Assembly: GCA_023381895.1 (NCBI GenBank)
Contig: JAMCTA010000120.1
Coordinates: forward strand, 1 to 31,105
Length of the DNA: 31,105 nucleotides
Direction of reading: 5' to 3'
Source: Chloroflexota bacterium
GTDB lineage: Bacteria; Chloroflexota; UBA4733
In this document: one piece after another, positions 6,869 through 15,618 of the stretch
Layout of the letters: each line of letters opens with the position of its first letter
Position numbering within the stretch: the stretch's first letter is position 1
The notes under the pieces: model-generated
Told to the model about the DNA's origin: nothing
The model's database searches: none
Seen by the model: the letters and a program-made list of their open reading frames with translations, nothing else
Position numbers and translations under genes: made by a program

Positions 6869-8432
6869 AGTCAAGAGGATTCACCACGGTACCGTTGACA
6901 CGAATCTCGAAGTGCACGTGAGGGCCGGTCGTGTTACCTGTCATGCCTACCCAGCCAATGGTCTGGCCCTGCTGTATGATCTGATTCGGGCGCACATTCA
7001 CTGAAGACATATGAGCGTAGAGCGTCGAATACGTTCCGTTGTGGGCGATGATGACGCAGATTCCATAGCCTCCGTAGAGCCATCCGGCGTGCAGGACGAC
7101 TCCAGTCGCCGCTGCGTGGATTGGCGTACCGTAGGGGACCGCGAGGTCGATGCCGTAGTGGAAGTGACGGTAGCCGAAGCCGGGTGGCTCGAACCAGTTG
7201 CTCGTAGGACCGAAGCGCTGAGTGATGACAAAACCTTGTACTGGCCAGATGAAGTGGGGAGCGCCACTTGCCTGGTACGAATGAACTTGAGAGCTCTGGG
7301 CCAGCCGGGCCGAAGCATCTGCCTGCAGCCGTTGAATCAGCGATTGAGCGGCAGCCTCGTCAGCAGCTGCCTGTTGCGCTTCTCGCTGAGCATGAGCCTC
7401 TTGACTCTGTGCTTGGTTGAGTTTCTGCTGGATGGCTTGTCTTATTTGGAGCACTGTGTCCTGCTGTCCGACAATTGGAGCCATGGCGGCTGAGAGCTGG
7501 GTCCTAGTCGCTGCTATTCTCTGTTGCGTCGCGTCGATGCTGCCTTGCAAGGTCTTCTGCTGCTGGCTGAAGGTTTGTTGAGCGGCGGTGAGCTGCTGCT
7601 CGAGCTGCTGGATCAACTGCTGTTGATCCGATGCCTCGATCTCTGAGGCTTGACGATCAGCTTGGAGAGTATCTTGAAAGTTCTGCAGCGAAGCTTCCTG
7701 TTCCGAGAGCAACTGATGCTGGTGACTAGCAAGTGATCGCGCATTGCCCAGATTCTGCAACGCTATCTGATCGTGCTGAGTCAGTGTTCCGAGCATCGTC
7801 AGAGAGCTGAGCCCGTCGCTTAGGCTCTTGGCACTGAGAATGAGATCGAGCGCCGAGACCTGCGAAAGCTTGTACATCTGCACCAATGTTGTGTCGATCG
7901 CTTGAGAGCGAGTTTCGACCTCCTGGTCGAGCTGGTGGACTTGATCCTTCAGAGCGGAAGCATCCCGCTGGGTTGAGGCAATTTGGGTATCCAGAGCACG
8001 AATCTGCGTGGCATTGCTCCGCAGCGCCACAATCGCATCGTTCCGTTGCTGCTCAGCCTGAGCTTTCTGTGCACTGAACCGCTGCTGCTGCTGGGCGAGA
8101 TCGCTCTTTGCGGCTTGAAGCTGCTGGAGAAGATCGTTCAGATTGGTGGTGAGTGCGCTCTCCTGGACGCCAGCAGCGGCTTCCAAATTATTCGTGCGTT
8201 GTTGTAAGATCGCGAGGTCTGCGGAGTTCGTCTGTACCTGTAAGCGTAGAGCAGCAACCGCGTCACGAGCTCGTGCTAACTGCTGTAGCGCCTGAGCCCT
8301 CCGTTCCGCGCTCTGTGCCAGCTGAGAGCGCGCGTTAGTCAGTTGATCTGCGCGAGTCGAGGGCGCGATCCAAGCAAGCAAGAGGAGAATCGGCACGAGA
8401 ATAGCGAGACGCCAGCGGATGGAATGTTGCAC
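6861..8432 (-). CDS. Secreted coiled-coil M23 peptidoglycan hydrolase (EnvC/PcsB-like)
   Basis: A 523-residue exported protein: N-terminal signal peptide (hydrophobic residues about 8-25, then APSTRA), a long Gln/Ala-rich coiled coil (about 30-375), and a C-terminal LytM/M23 domain. The zinc ligands His425 and Asp429 (HYGID) and His507 (HVHFE) are present, as are the catalytic His474 and His505, so the peptidase should be active, unlike the degenerate LytM domain of E. coli EnvC. Such proteins either cleave peptide cross-links or activate amidases under FtsEX control; gene order hydrolase-ftsE-ftsX supports that link. The GTG start at 8432 has an excellent RBS, GGAGGAGGTG (complement of 8441-8450), 8 bases upstream. 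The stop overlaps the ftsE start region. Confidence 0.9.
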   Translation of the reverse strand: MQHSIRWRLAILVPILLLLAWIAPSTRADQLTNARSQLAQSAERRAQALQQLARARDAVAALRLQVQTNSADLAILQQRTNNLEAAAGVQESALTTNLNDLLQQLQAAKSDLAQQQQRFSAQKAQAEQQRNDAIVALRSNATQIRALDTQIASTQRDASALKDQVHQLDQEVETRSQAIDTTLVQMYKLSQVSALDLILSAKSLSDGLSSLTMLGTLTQHDQIALQNLGNARSLASHQHQLLSEQEASLQNFQDTLQADRQASEIEASDQQQLIQQLEQQLTAAQQTFSQQQKTLQGSIDATQQRIAATRTQLSAAMAPIVGQQDTVLQIRQAIQQKLNQAQSQEAHAQREAQQAAADEAAAQSLIQRLQADASARLAQSSQVHSYQASGAPHFIWPVQGFVITQRFGPTSNWFEPPGFGYRHFHYGIDLAVPYGTPIHAAATGVVLHAGWLYGGYGICVIIAHNGTYSTLYAHMSSVNVRPNQIIQQGQTIGWVGMTGNTTGPHVHFEIRVNGTVVNPLDYV

Positions 8433-8732
8433 GCTTCACGCACCTCCTCCCTTCTGCGAACCGGATCTCAATCTCGAGCGTCTGCCGCTTGCACCCCGGT
8501 TCTGGCGCTTGCTATAGCCCGAGTGTAGGGAACCGGCTGGCACGGGTGGTGGACACAATGGGAAAAATGGCCTAGTGTAGTTGTCGATAGTCACAAAATC
8601 ACAGCCCCGTTGGTACCTTGTGTCACCCTATGGGGCAGCTCTTGCAGGCCTGTACAAATTGCTGTCCGGCACGAACAGGTATGTCTGCTCGCTTCGTACA
8701 ATGAGGCAGGCAAGGGTGAGAGATGGGCAGTG
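8433..8732. other. Divergent 300-base intergenic region between the M23 hydrolase operon and parA
   Basis: This region must hold the promoters of both the leftward hydrolase-ftsEX run and rightward parA. The only firm element is the strong hydrolase RBS at 8441-8450. For parA, a TACAAT at 8697-8702 could be a -10 box but no good -35 lies 16-18 bases upstream. For the hydrolase, TACACT on the - strand near 8573-8578 is a possible -10. The frame is open upstream of parA back to 8610 but looks non-coding. No inverted repeats with the parS-like consensus were seen. Confidence 0.4.
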
Positions 8733-9533
8733 ATGACTGTCGTGATTGCTGTCGCGAATCAAAAGGGAGGCGTCGGCAAGACAACCACAGCAGTCAACCT
8801 GGCTGTTGCATTGGCGGAGTGTGGGCAGCGGATCTTACTCGTCGATGCCGATCCTCAGTCGAATACCTCCAGCATGTTTGGATCTGCTAAGCGCGGCGCT
8901 CTCTCGCTGTACGACGGGATGATTCGAGGACTTCCAGCCAGCGCCCTCATACGCTCCCGGGTTCGGGATGGAATCGATCTGCTTCCAAGTGCCGTCGACC
9001 TTGCAGCCGCGGAGTCTGAGCTCGCAACCTGGAGCAGCCGGGAGCGGGTGCTCGCGGTCCTGCTCGAGCCGGTTGTGTCTGACTACGATCTCGTGCTGGT
9101 CGATAGTCCGCCCTCACTTGGGCTTCTCATGATCAACATTCTCGTGGCGTCATCCGGGGTGCTCGTACCCATCCAGTGCGAATATCTGGCTCTAGAGGGC
9201 TTGTCTCTGCTCGTAGACACTGTACAGAGGGTACACCGGTCCTTCCGTCCGCAGCTACGGCTCTTTGGCATCGTGCTCACGATGTTCGATGCAAGAACAA
9301 AGCTGTCGCGGGATGTTGAGCGAGAAGTTCGGAGGATCTACCCGCGTGAGACGTTCACTACGCTGATCCCACGATCCGTCAAGGTCGCGGAGGCGCCAAG
9401 CTTCAATCTCAGCGTCATCGAGCACGCACCAACGTCTGGCGCGACGTCAGCGTATCGTGAGTTATGTAATGAGCTCGTGGGGCGGCTGGCAGACTTCTCC
9501 TCTGCCAGTCGCCCGAGAATTACGAGGTCTTGA
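8733..9533 (+). CDS. parA: ParA/Soj-family chromosome-partitioning ATPase
   Basis: A 266-residue deviant-Walker ATPase: KGGVGKTT at residues 11-18 with the signature Lys11, ILLVDADPQSN (A' motif), and DLVLVDSPPSLG (Walker B). Length and sequence match Soj/ParA proteins of chromosomes rather than MinD, which would end in an amphipathic helix. ParA dimers bind DNA with ATP and are released by ParB to move origins. No parB is in the window, so it is an orphan here; a partner elsewhere or a different cargo is possible. ATG 8733 gives the standard N-terminus (TVVIAVANQKGG); an adjacent GTG at 8730 is an alternative and the ribosome-binding site is weak. The stop overlaps the opposing 69-aa gene by 14 bases. 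Confidence 0.9.
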   Translation: MTVVIAVANQKGGVGKTTTAVNLAVALAECGQRILLVDADPQSNTSSMFGSAKRGALSLYDGMIRGLPASALIRSRVRDGIDLLPSAVDLAAAESELATWSSRERVLAVLLEPVVSDYDLVLVDSPPSLGLLMINILVASSGVLVPIQCEYLALEGLSLLVDTVQRVHRSFRPQLRLFGIVLTMFDARTKLSRDVEREVRRIYPRETFTTLIPRSVKVAEAPSFNLSVIEHAPTSGATSAYRELCNELVGRLADFSSASRPRITRS

Positions 9534-9729
9534 TACGCCTTAGCACCGGCAGCCCTGATCCAACGCCCTCGTTGACCTCATAGCCGCTCGGCAAAGCTTC
9601 CAGTGCCTTGCCCTCCCTGGGCTCACGCGTGAAGAAATAGATTTGCTGATCCCTGCCATTCTTCAGGCGGACCACCTGCCCGTTGAGGTAGTAGGTGTCG
9701 CCCTTACTGTTCCTGTACAAATAGGCCAT
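9520..9729 (-). CDS. Small protein of unknown function (69 aa)
   Basis: A 69-residue hydrophilic protein from ATG 9729, which has a good ribosome-binding site, AGGAGGGAG, on the complement just upstream. The sequence begins MAYLYRNSKGDTYYLNG and includes YFFTREPREGKAL and a GYEV turn before a basic C-terminus. It has no membrane segment and no cysteine. The regular alternation of aromatic and charged residues suggests a small beta-rich domain. I recall similar small YRNSKG-type proteins in Chloroflexota but cannot name a function. It is transcribed towards parA and overlaps its 3' end by 14 bases, and is divergent from the E2 gene. Confidence 0.65.
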   Translation of the reverse strand: MAYLYRNSKGDTYYLNGQVVRLKNGRDQQIYFFTREPREGKALEALPSGYEVNEGVGSGLPVLRRIKTS

Positions 9730-9829
9730 TGACTCCCTCCTCGACCGATCTGACTGTACAGACACTCGTAGTGACGGAATAGTAGCAGAGAAGCGGAAAT
9801 CTGGGGAGGATGTCCTAGGACGCAATTCT

Positions 9830-9859
9830 TTGCTACGCTGGGACGCCACGGGGTAGGAT
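9830..9859 (+). promoter_or_regulatory. Tentative promoter for the E2-lipA-lipB series
   Basis: TTGCTA at 9830-9835 and TAGGAT at 9854-9859 are 18 bases apart, each matching four of six consensus positions. This is the best pair upstream of the E2 gene, but it is weak and only a suggestion. Confidence 0.25.
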
Positions 9860-9946
9860 GATTTCTAGGTGATGTGGGCAGAGTAACCGCTCGCGTACGA
9901 GCCATTGGTGCCGCGCGCCGAGCCGAAGAGAGAACGTAGTGCTCAT

Positions 9947-11191
9947 ATGGCGCACGAAGTGTTGATGCCGCGACTCAGTGACACGATGGAAGAAGGCACT
10001 ATTGCCCGTTGGGTCAAGCAGGTAGGGGATCGCGTCGAGAAGGGTGATGTTCTGGCCGAAGTCGAGACGGACAAGGCCAATATGGAGTGCATGTCATTCT
10101 TCTCTGGCGTGCTGTCTCGTATTGTTGCCCAAGAAGGGCAGACCGTGACGATCGGCGATGTTATTGCGGTCATTGCCGACGAGGGTGAGGAGGCAGCCAC
10201 TGCTTCTCGCGCGCCACAGGCTCAGGCAGCTTCCACACCGCAACCCTCCACTAGAACGGCACCAGAAGAGCCAGAACGGAGCCAGACAGGTCCATCAGTG
10301 CAATCGCACGACGGGAGTTCATCTGCCAGTTCGGGGACGCGCTTGTTCGTGACTCCTTTGGCACGCCGTCTCGCCCAAGAGCGCCATATCGACCTCCGCC
10401 AGGTGAAGGGAAGTGGACCTGGAGGGCGGATCACTCGTGACGATGTCGATGCGTTTACACTCCCCACTGCCGCCGCAGCTGCATCTATGGAACCCACCAG
10501 TCCCACTCTGCCTCGCATCAAGCAGCCCTCGCGCATGCAACAGATCATTGCGCGGAGAATGGTCGAGTCGAAGACTCAAGTGCCACATTTCTATGTGCGC
10601 ACGGAAGTGGACTTGGGGTCTTTTCTTGACCTGCGTGCTGCCTTGAACAAGGGTGTCGACAAAGACCAACAAGTCCGTATCGACGCGATGCTCATTCGAG
10701 CTTGCGCGCTGGTCATCGCCAAGTTTCCGGAAGTGAATGCCAGCTACATCGATGGTCACTTCGAGTATCACGAAGACATCAACGTCGGTTTCGCCGTATC
10801 GCTGCCTGAAGGCCTGGTTGTTCCTGTGGTGCGCCAGTGTGATCGAAAGGGAGTGCGCCAGATCGATCGAGAGATGCGCCCGCTCATTGAGCGTGCGCGA
10901 GCGATGAAGAGCACCACAGCGGACCTCGAAGAGTGCACCTTCAGCATCTCGAACCTAGGCATGTACGGGGTAGAAGAGTTCAACGCAGTAGTAAATCCAC
11001 CGAACGCTGCCATCCTCGCGGTTGGCGCAACGCAGACTGTGCCGGCTGTTGTCGATGGTGCAATTGCGATTCGCCAGCGGGTAAAGCTGACGCTGTCCTG
11101 CGACCACCGGATCCTCTACGGCGCCCCAGCGGCGCAGTTCCTTCAAGAGCTCCGACGCATACTTGAGAATCCTTACGAGATACTTCTCTAG
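9947..11191 (+). CDS. pdhC: Dihydrolipoamide acetyltransferase (E2) of a pyruvate-dehydrogenase-type complex
   Basis: A 414-residue E2 from ATG 9947: lipoyl domain (1-78) with the lipoyl-carrying Lys43 in ETDKANME, an Ala/Pro/Ser-rich linker, a peripheral subunit-binding domain around [11 protein letters not shown] and [13 protein letters not shown], and a catalytic acyltransferase domain. The active-site motif is His387-Arg-Ile-Leu-Tyr391-Gly, with Tyr where most E2 proteins have Asp, as in cyanobacterial and plastid pyruvate dehydrogenase E2. It transfers acetyl groups from the E1-bound intermediate to CoA. No E1 or E3 gene is in the window. lipA and lipB, which make its cofactor, follow after 32 bases. 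Acetyl specificity is inferred from resemblance; a branched-chain role is not excluded. Confidence 0.85.
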   Translation: MAHEVLMPRLSDTMEEGTIARWVKQVGDRVEKGDVLAEVETDKANMECMSFFSGVLSRIVAQEGQTVTIGDVIAVIADEGEEAATASRAPQAQAASTPQPSTRTAPEEPERSQTGPSVQSHDGSSSASSGTRLFVTPLARRLAQERHIDLRQVKGSGPGGRITRDDVDAFTLPTAAAAASMEPTSPTLPRIKQPSRMQQIIARRMVESKTQVPHFYVRTEVDLGSFLDLRAALNKGVDKDQQVRIDAMLIRACALVIAKFPEVNASYIDGHFEYHEDINVGFAVSLPEGLVVPVVRQCDRKGVRQIDREMRPLIERARAMKSTTADLEECTFSISNLGMYGVEEFNAVVNPPNAAILAVGATQTVPAVVDGAIAIRQRVKLTLSCDHRILYGAPAAQFLQELRRILENPYEILL

Positions 11192-11223
11192 GCATTGCCT
11201 ACCACATTGGAGTGGAGAATCCG

Positions 11224-12150
11224 ATGACGATTCGAATCAGCCCCGTTCCTACCGCTCCGGCTGATGGAAGCCAGCCGATCGACTTCCACGCACGCAAGCC
11301 ATCCTGGCTCAAAGTTCCCCTTCCGGGAGGTCCCAACTACCAGGATGTAAAGCAACTGCTACGCACTTACCAGCTGCACACTGTATGCGAAGAGGCGAAT
11401 TGCCCCAACATCGGCGAATGCTTCGATCATCGAACAGCCACATTCATGATTCTCGGAGAGATCTGTACGCGCGCGTGCCGGTATTGTGCCGTCACCACTG
11501 GCCGCCCGCTTCCCGTAGATGAGGACGAGCCCCGCAGGGTCGCTGAAGCGGTGCACCTACTAGGATTGCAGCACGCCGTGATCACCTCGGTCGATCGCGA
11601 CGATCAGCACGACGGGGGAGCACATAGCTTTGCAGAGACAATTCGCCAGATACGCCGCGTCTCACCGGGTACCACCGTTGAAGTGCTCATCCCTGATTTC
11701 CAAGGCAACTGGCAAGCCCTGGAAATGGTGATGGACGCGGGCCCCGAGATTCTCAACCACAACACGGAGACAGTGCCGCGACTCTACCGGAAAGTGCGAC
11801 CGAAAGCAAAGTACGAGCAGTCGCTTGAGCTTCTCGAGCGGGCCGGACTCTTACGTTCGGAAAGCAAGGTCAAGTCAGGTCTGATGGTAGGTCTCGGCGA
11901 AGAATGGGATGAACTCGTCGAGACCATGGCAGACATTCGAGTGATGGGTACCCACATCCTCACATTGGGCCAGTACCTGCGCCCATCGATGAAGCACGTG
12001 CCTGTTGCACGCTACTACACACCGCAGGAGTTCGAGACTCTGAAGAAGATTGGACTCGATCTGGGATTCCGGCACGTGGAGTCGGGGCCACTTGTTCGCA
12101 GCTCGTACCATGCTCACGAGCAGGCGAGCCGAGTCGCCATTGCCAGCTGA
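11224..12150 (+). CDS. lipA: Lipoyl synthase
   Basis: A 308-residue radical-SAM enzyme that inserts two sulfur atoms into octanoyl groups on E2 and other lipoyl domains. Both clusters are visible: auxiliary [4Fe-4S] ligands Cys55, Cys60 and Cys66 ([12 protein letters not shown]) and the radical-SAM CxxxCxxC at Cys81, Cys85 and Cys88 (CTRACRYC). The C-terminal RSSYHA supplies the Ser ligand of the auxiliary cluster. ATG 11224 is chosen because GGAG at 11214-11217 is 6 bases upstream; an in-frame GTG at 11212 would overlap that site. It sits between the E2 gene and lipB, so lipoylation and the lipoylated enzyme are likely coexpressed. Confidence 0.96.
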   Translation: MTIRISPVPTAPADGSQPIDFHARKPSWLKVPLPGGPNYQDVKQLLRTYQLHTVCEEANCPNIGECFDHRTATFMILGEICTRACRYCAVTTGRPLPVDEDEPRRVAEAVHLLGLQHAVITSVDRDDQHDGGAHSFAETIRQIRRVSPGTTVEVLIPDFQGNWQALEMVMDAGPEILNHNTETVPRLYRKVRPKAKYEQSLELLERAGLLRSESKVKSGLMVGLGEEWDELVETMADIRVMGTHILTLGQYLRPSMKHVPVARYYTPQEFETLKKIGLDLGFRHVESGPLVRSSYHAHEQASRVAIAS

Positions 12151-12162
12151 CGCGGAACGACC

Positions 12163-12921
12163 GTGACGGCAGACTTGGCGCCATTACGAACTATCTGGCT
12201 CGGGCGGCGATCTTACCGCTCGACGTGGGCCTTGCAACGTGCTCTCGCCGATGCGCGCCGCAAGGGCTGGCAGGAGGACACCTTGTTGCTCGTGGAGCAC
12301 GAGCCAACCATCACCCTCGGACGGCGAGCCGTTCCAGATCATCTCCTGGCCTCGAGTGAGGAACTCGAGGCACTCAACCTCGATGTTGTGGCTATCGACC
12401 GAGGTGGGGATGTCACACTCCATTGCCCTGGACAGCTCGTGGCGTACCCGATTCTACACCTTGATCGCTGGGGCAATGACGTTATCGCATATCTACGACA
12501 CCTCGAAGACGTGGGCATTCGTGTCGCGCGTGAGTTCGGTGTCACGAGCCACCGCGATGCCGGGTTCACGGGCGTGTGGGTTGGAGGGAACAAACTCGCT
12601 GCCATCGGGGTTCGGGTGTCACGGGGAGTGACAACACACGGGATCGCTCTGAATGTAGATCCCGACCTCAAGCTCTTTCAGACCATTGTGCCCTGTGGTT
12701 TGCATGATCGTGGTGTGACGTCCCTGCGGGAGCTCGCCAATCCAGTTCCTTGGTTGGAACAGGTTCGAGAGGTCTTCATCCAGCAGTTCTGTGCGGTATT
12801 CGAGTGTGAGGCGGTGCCGTCTCCTTCTGATAGCGTCGATGCTCTGGCAGAATTTGCACCCCCCGAGCCAGCGCCTTCTCCTCTGCAGATCGGTCTCTCT
12901 CTGAAACGTCAGGCCAGCTAA
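12163..12921 (+). CDS. lipB: Octanoyl-[acyl-carrier-protein]-protein octanoyltransferase
   Basis: A 252-residue cytoplasmic enzyme that moves octanoate from ACP to lipoyl domains, the step before LipA. Conserved LipB features: RGGDVTLHCPGQLVAYPI near residue 85, GGNKLAAIGV with the catalytic Lys144, THGIALNV, and IVPCGLHDRGVTSL with the acyl-thioester Cys178. The GTG start at 12163 is 12 bases after lipA; its ribosome-binding site is weak, suggesting coupling to lipA translation. The tail after about residue 215 is proline-rich and longer than in E. coli LipB. The stop overlaps the acpS start by one base (TAATG). Confidence 0.95.
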   Translation: MTADLAPLRTIWLGRRSYRSTWALQRALADARRKGWQEDTLLLVEHEPTITLGRRAVPDHLLASSEELEALNLDVVAIDRGGDVTLHCPGQLVAYPILHLDRWGNDVIAYLRHLEDVGIRVAREFGVTSHRDAGFTGVWVGGNKLAAIGVRVSRGVTTHGIALNVDPDLKLFQTIVPCGLHDRGVTSLRELANPVPWLEQVREVFIQQFCAVFECEAVPSPSDSVDALAEFAPPEPAPSPLQIGLSLKRQAS

Positions 12922-13295
12922 TGCGCTGCCTTGTGGGAGTCGACGTGATTGCCATTGACCGTGTAGAGCGAATCGTCTCGCGCTTTGGAGCGCGGTTCCT
13001 TGAGCGTGTCTTCACGGAGGAAGAAGTGCGCTCGTCGTTCAACCGAGCCGATAAGCTTGCTGCCCGCCTTGCAGCCAAAGAAGCGGCGAGCAAAGCGCTG
13101 GGCTGCGGCATAGGCCGCGTTGGTTGGCGTGACCTCGAAGTGCGTGTGCTCGCATCTGGACAGCCTGAGCTCATCTTCCACGGGCACGCGCGCGAGCTTG
13201 CATCTGAGCTCGACCTCGCCGGTTGGAGCGTAAGCTTGTCGCACGACCGCGACGCTAATGTGGCGGTTGCCACGGTTGTGGCTTGGTCGGCCTAA
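12921..13295 (+). CDS. acpS: Holo-[acyl-carrier-protein] synthase
   Basis: A 124-residue 4'-phosphopantetheinyl transferase that activates acyl carrier protein using CoA. Mg2+/CoA-binding Asp8 in GVDVIAIDR and Glu54 in RLAAKEAASKALG are both present, and the length is normal for the trimeric AcpS type. The ATG shares its first base with the lipB stop, so the genes are translationally coupled. Since octanoyl-ACP is the LipB donor, its place between lipB and fabD is functionally coherent. Confidence 0.93.
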   Translation: MRCLVGVDVIAIDRVERIVSRFGARFLERVFTEEEVRSSFNRADKLAARLAAKEAASKALGCGIGRVGWRDLEVRVLASGQPELIFHGHARELASELDLAGWSVSLSHDRDANVAVATVVAWSA

Positions 13296-13372
13296 GAGGA
13301 CGGAAGATTCCCTGGAGACGCATCGATAAGCGGTGCACCAGCACTCGCGCTGAAGACGGAGTGAATGTACGA

Positions 13373-14281
13373 ATGCAAAGCGCAGCGTGGCTCTTTCCAG
13401 GACAAGGGAGTCAGTTCGTTGCAATGGGTCGAGACCTGTACGACCAGGACTTCGTGACCCGGGAGCTGTTTGCTCTCGCGTCAGCTACTACTGGCCTTGA
13501 TCTCGTGACTCTGTGCTTTGAGGGGCCCGCTGCCACCTTACAGCAAACACAGTTTGCGCAACCAGCCCTCTTAACGGTGTCGGTTGCTTTCGTGCACTAT
13601 TTACAGCATCGAGGCGCGCGCGCCGATTGGGTCCTGGGTCACAGTCTCGGTGAGTACAGCGCGCTGGTCACTTCCGGCGTTCTGAACTTCTCGGATGCTA
13701 TTCGCATCGTCCAGCGCCGCGGGGAACTCATGGCGAAAGCCGCAGATGGTGCGATGGCTGCAGTCCTGGGGCTGCCGGAGGAGGCCGTCTGTGATCTGTG
13801 TAACGATGCAGGCGGAGGTGTCTGGCCCGCTAACTTCAACGCTCCAAGACAAGTCGTCATTTCCGGAGCACCGCAGGCTATCCAGAAAGTGGCAGATTTG
13901 GTAAAGGAGCGGGGCGGCGGTAAAGTAGTCCCCTTGCGAGTGAGTGGAGCTTTCCATTCGCCGCTCATGCGAACCGCTGCAGAAGGATTGCATCAGACAC
14001 TTTCATCGGCATCCTTCTGCGATGCAGAGATACCGGTGATCAGTACGGTTGATGGGCAGGTGCATAGGCGCGGAGAGGACTTTCGGGAGCTTCTAGAGGT
14101 GCAGATGGTAGCACCGGTGTTATGGACACGCTCGATTACGACGCTCCTGAAACTCACGCATGGTCCGCTGCTCGAAGTAGGGCCGGGATCAGTGCTCGCC
14201 GGACTCGTCCGTCAGTATGACCCTGGTGCGACGGTGACGTCAGTGGGTACGGTGAAGGCTGCCAAGGAACTGCCTCTGTGA
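13373..14281 (+). CDS. fabD: Malonyl-CoA:ACP transacylase
   Basis: A 302-residue enzyme that loads malonyl units onto ACP for fatty acid synthesis. The N-terminal LFPGQGSQFVAMG loop, the nucleophile elbow GHSLGEYSAL with Ser91, the catalytic His195 in GAFHSPLM, and the C-terminal LEVGPGSVLAGL are all intact. ATG 13373 starts exactly where the family begins; GGAG at 13358-13361 lies 11 bases upstream. The frame is open back to 13283 but that region has no family similarity. It is 77 bases after acpS and 85 bases before ispDF. A short hairpin at 14297-14317 follows, without a T-run. Confidence 0.95.
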   Translation: MQSAAWLFPGQGSQFVAMGRDLYDQDFVTRELFALASATTGLDLVTLCFEGPAATLQQTQFAQPALLTVSVAFVHYLQHRGARADWVLGHSLGEYSALVTSGVLNFSDAIRIVQRRGELMAKAADGAMAAVLGLPEEAVCDLCNDAGGGVWPANFNAPRQVVISGAPQAIQKVADLVKERGGGKVVPLRVSGAFHSPLMRTAAEGLHQTLSSASFCDAEIPVISTVDGQVHRRGEDFRELLEVQMVAPVLWTRSITTLLKLTHGPLLEVGPGSVLAGLVRQYDPGATVTSVGTVKAAKELPL

Positions 14282-14366
14282 AGCACCCCCCGCGAGTCGT
14301 GGTTCTCGCAGCCACGAGAGCAAGGCGTAGTGCTTCGGAGATTGTGAAAGGGGAGACTCCGGGGAA

Positions 14367-15599
14367 GTGGTGGCTCTTCCACACATTGGAGCAGTGATTG
14401 TCGCTGCTGGGTCCAGCGCTCGAATGCGAGGTACTGACAAGCTTCGCGCCGACCTGTCTGGGTTGCCGCTCCTCCAATGGAGTGTACAAGCTGCCGATGC
14501 TTGCTCCAAGGTCGAGCGGATCGTCTTGGTCGTGCATGCAGATCGCTTGCAGTGGTGTGAGGAGCTGGTGAGGCAGATTCCTGTACACAAGCCGGTGGAT
14601 ATCGTCCTCGGTGGATCACTACGACAGGACTCGGTCTCTCTAGGTTGTGCGATACTGGCAGGATGCGAGTATGTAGCCGTCCACGATGGAGCGCGGCCAT
14701 TTGCGACGGCAGCACTGTGGGATCGCTGCATCACGGCTGCTCTTGCCGTGGGGACGTGCGCCATCGCGGCCTTTCCCGTGCACGACACACTCAAGATGGT
14801 CAGCGATCAGCATGTGGAGCGTACGATCCCTCGTGAGTCACTATGGATGGCGCAGACTCCTCAAGTAGCCCACCGTGAGACGCTTCTCGCAGGATTGACC
14901 TCCCTTCGCCAGGAAGGCCGGCTCGTGACTGATGAGGCTTCTGTGTTCGAGTATCTGGGGCTTGCCGTGCAGATCGTCGATGGAGAACCGCACAATTTCA
15001 AGGTGACGGCTCCTGATGATCTTGAGCTTGCGAGGGCGCTCACGCAATCTGATACCATTCGCCACCCTTGGACAAGTTCATCGGAGCGAGCGTCGCGACC
15101 AGCCTCCGCCCACGATCCGCATGTCGGAATCGGCTACGACATTCACCGACTGATCCCAGGGCGGCCTCTCGTACTTGGCGGCGTTCGCTTCCAGCATCCG
15201 TCCGGCTTGGAGGGGCACTCAGACGCAGACGTCGTGCTGCACGCCATCATGGATGCGGTGCTGGGAGCAGCCGCCCTTGGCGATATTGGTGCCCACTTTC
15301 CACCACAGGATGAGCGTTACCGCAATGCTGACAGTAGGATGCTTCTGCGCCAAGTGTGCGCCATCGTGTCCGTCGCTGGATTCTCCGTTCAGGGGGTGGA
15401 TGTGGTGGTGGTTGCTGAGCAGCCACGGTTGCGGCCGTCAATCGACCGCATGCGTCACAATATCGCCGGAGACTTGCACTGTGATGTACAGGCTGTAAGC
15501 GTCAAGGCCACAACGAATGAGCGCTTAGGACCGGAAGGAAGAGAAGAGGGGATCTCCGCGATTGCTATCGCTTCCCTTGCGCTTCAGGAGAATCCGTAA
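14367..15599 (+). CDS. ispDF: Bifunctional IspD-IspF: MEP cytidylyltransferase / MECDP synthase
   Basis: A 410-residue fusion of two non-consecutive enzymes of the MEP isoprenoid pathway. Residues 1 to about 225 form IspD, with the CTP-binding VIVAAGSSARMRGTDK and VAVHDGARPF. A Ser/Pro/Arg-rich linker (about 230-250) leads to IspF, with GIGYDIHRL (metal ligands Asp and His), LEGHSDADVVLHA, GDIGAHFPP, and KATTNERLG. IspF is trimeric, so the fusion should assemble into a larger oligomer. Such fusions are well known in alpha- and epsilonproteobacteria and appear sporadically elsewhere. GTG 14367 is preceded by GGGAG at 14351-14355. It leads into cysS after 19 bases. Confidence 0.94.
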   Translation: MVALPHIGAVIVAAGSSARMRGTDKLRADLSGLPLLQWSVQAADACSKVERIVLVVHADRLQWCEELVRQIPVHKPVDIVLGGSLRQDSVSLGCAILAGCEYVAVHDGARPFATAALWDRCITAALAVGTCAIAAFPVHDTLKMVSDQHVERTIPRESLWMAQTPQVAHRETLLAGLTSLRQEGRLVTDEASVFEYLGLAVQIVDGEPHNFKVTAPDDLELARALTQSDTIRHPWTSSSERASRPASAHDPHVGIGYDIHRLIPGRPLVLGGVRFQHPSGLEGHSDADVVLHAIMDAVLGAAALGDIGAHFPPQDERYRNADSRMLLRQVCAIVSVAGFSVQGVDVVVVAEQPRLRPSIDRMRHNIAGDLHCDVQAVSVKATTNERLGPEGREEGISAIAIASLALQENP

Positions 15600-15618
15600 C
15601 GTTTGAGGAGCACGTTGA

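Noticed and set aside
7011..7493. 160-residue open frame antisense to the M23 hydrolase
   Set aside because: Lies wholly opposite a well-supported gene with intact catalytic motifs and lacks any domain signal.
7550..8110. Repetitive CTGCTG-rich stretch as a DNA repeat or CRISPR-like array
   Set aside because: It encodes the Gln-rich coiled coil of the hydrolase; spacing is irregular and there are no conserved repeat/spacer units.
8697..8702. TACAAT as a parA promoter -10 box
   Set aside because: No acceptable -35 hexamer at 15-19 bases upstream and no extended -10 TG; kept only as a remark in the gap entry.
14297..14317. Hairpin TCGTGG/CCACGA after fabD as an intrinsic terminator
   Set aside because: Only 6 bp with a 9-base loop and no T-run follows; not strong enough to call.
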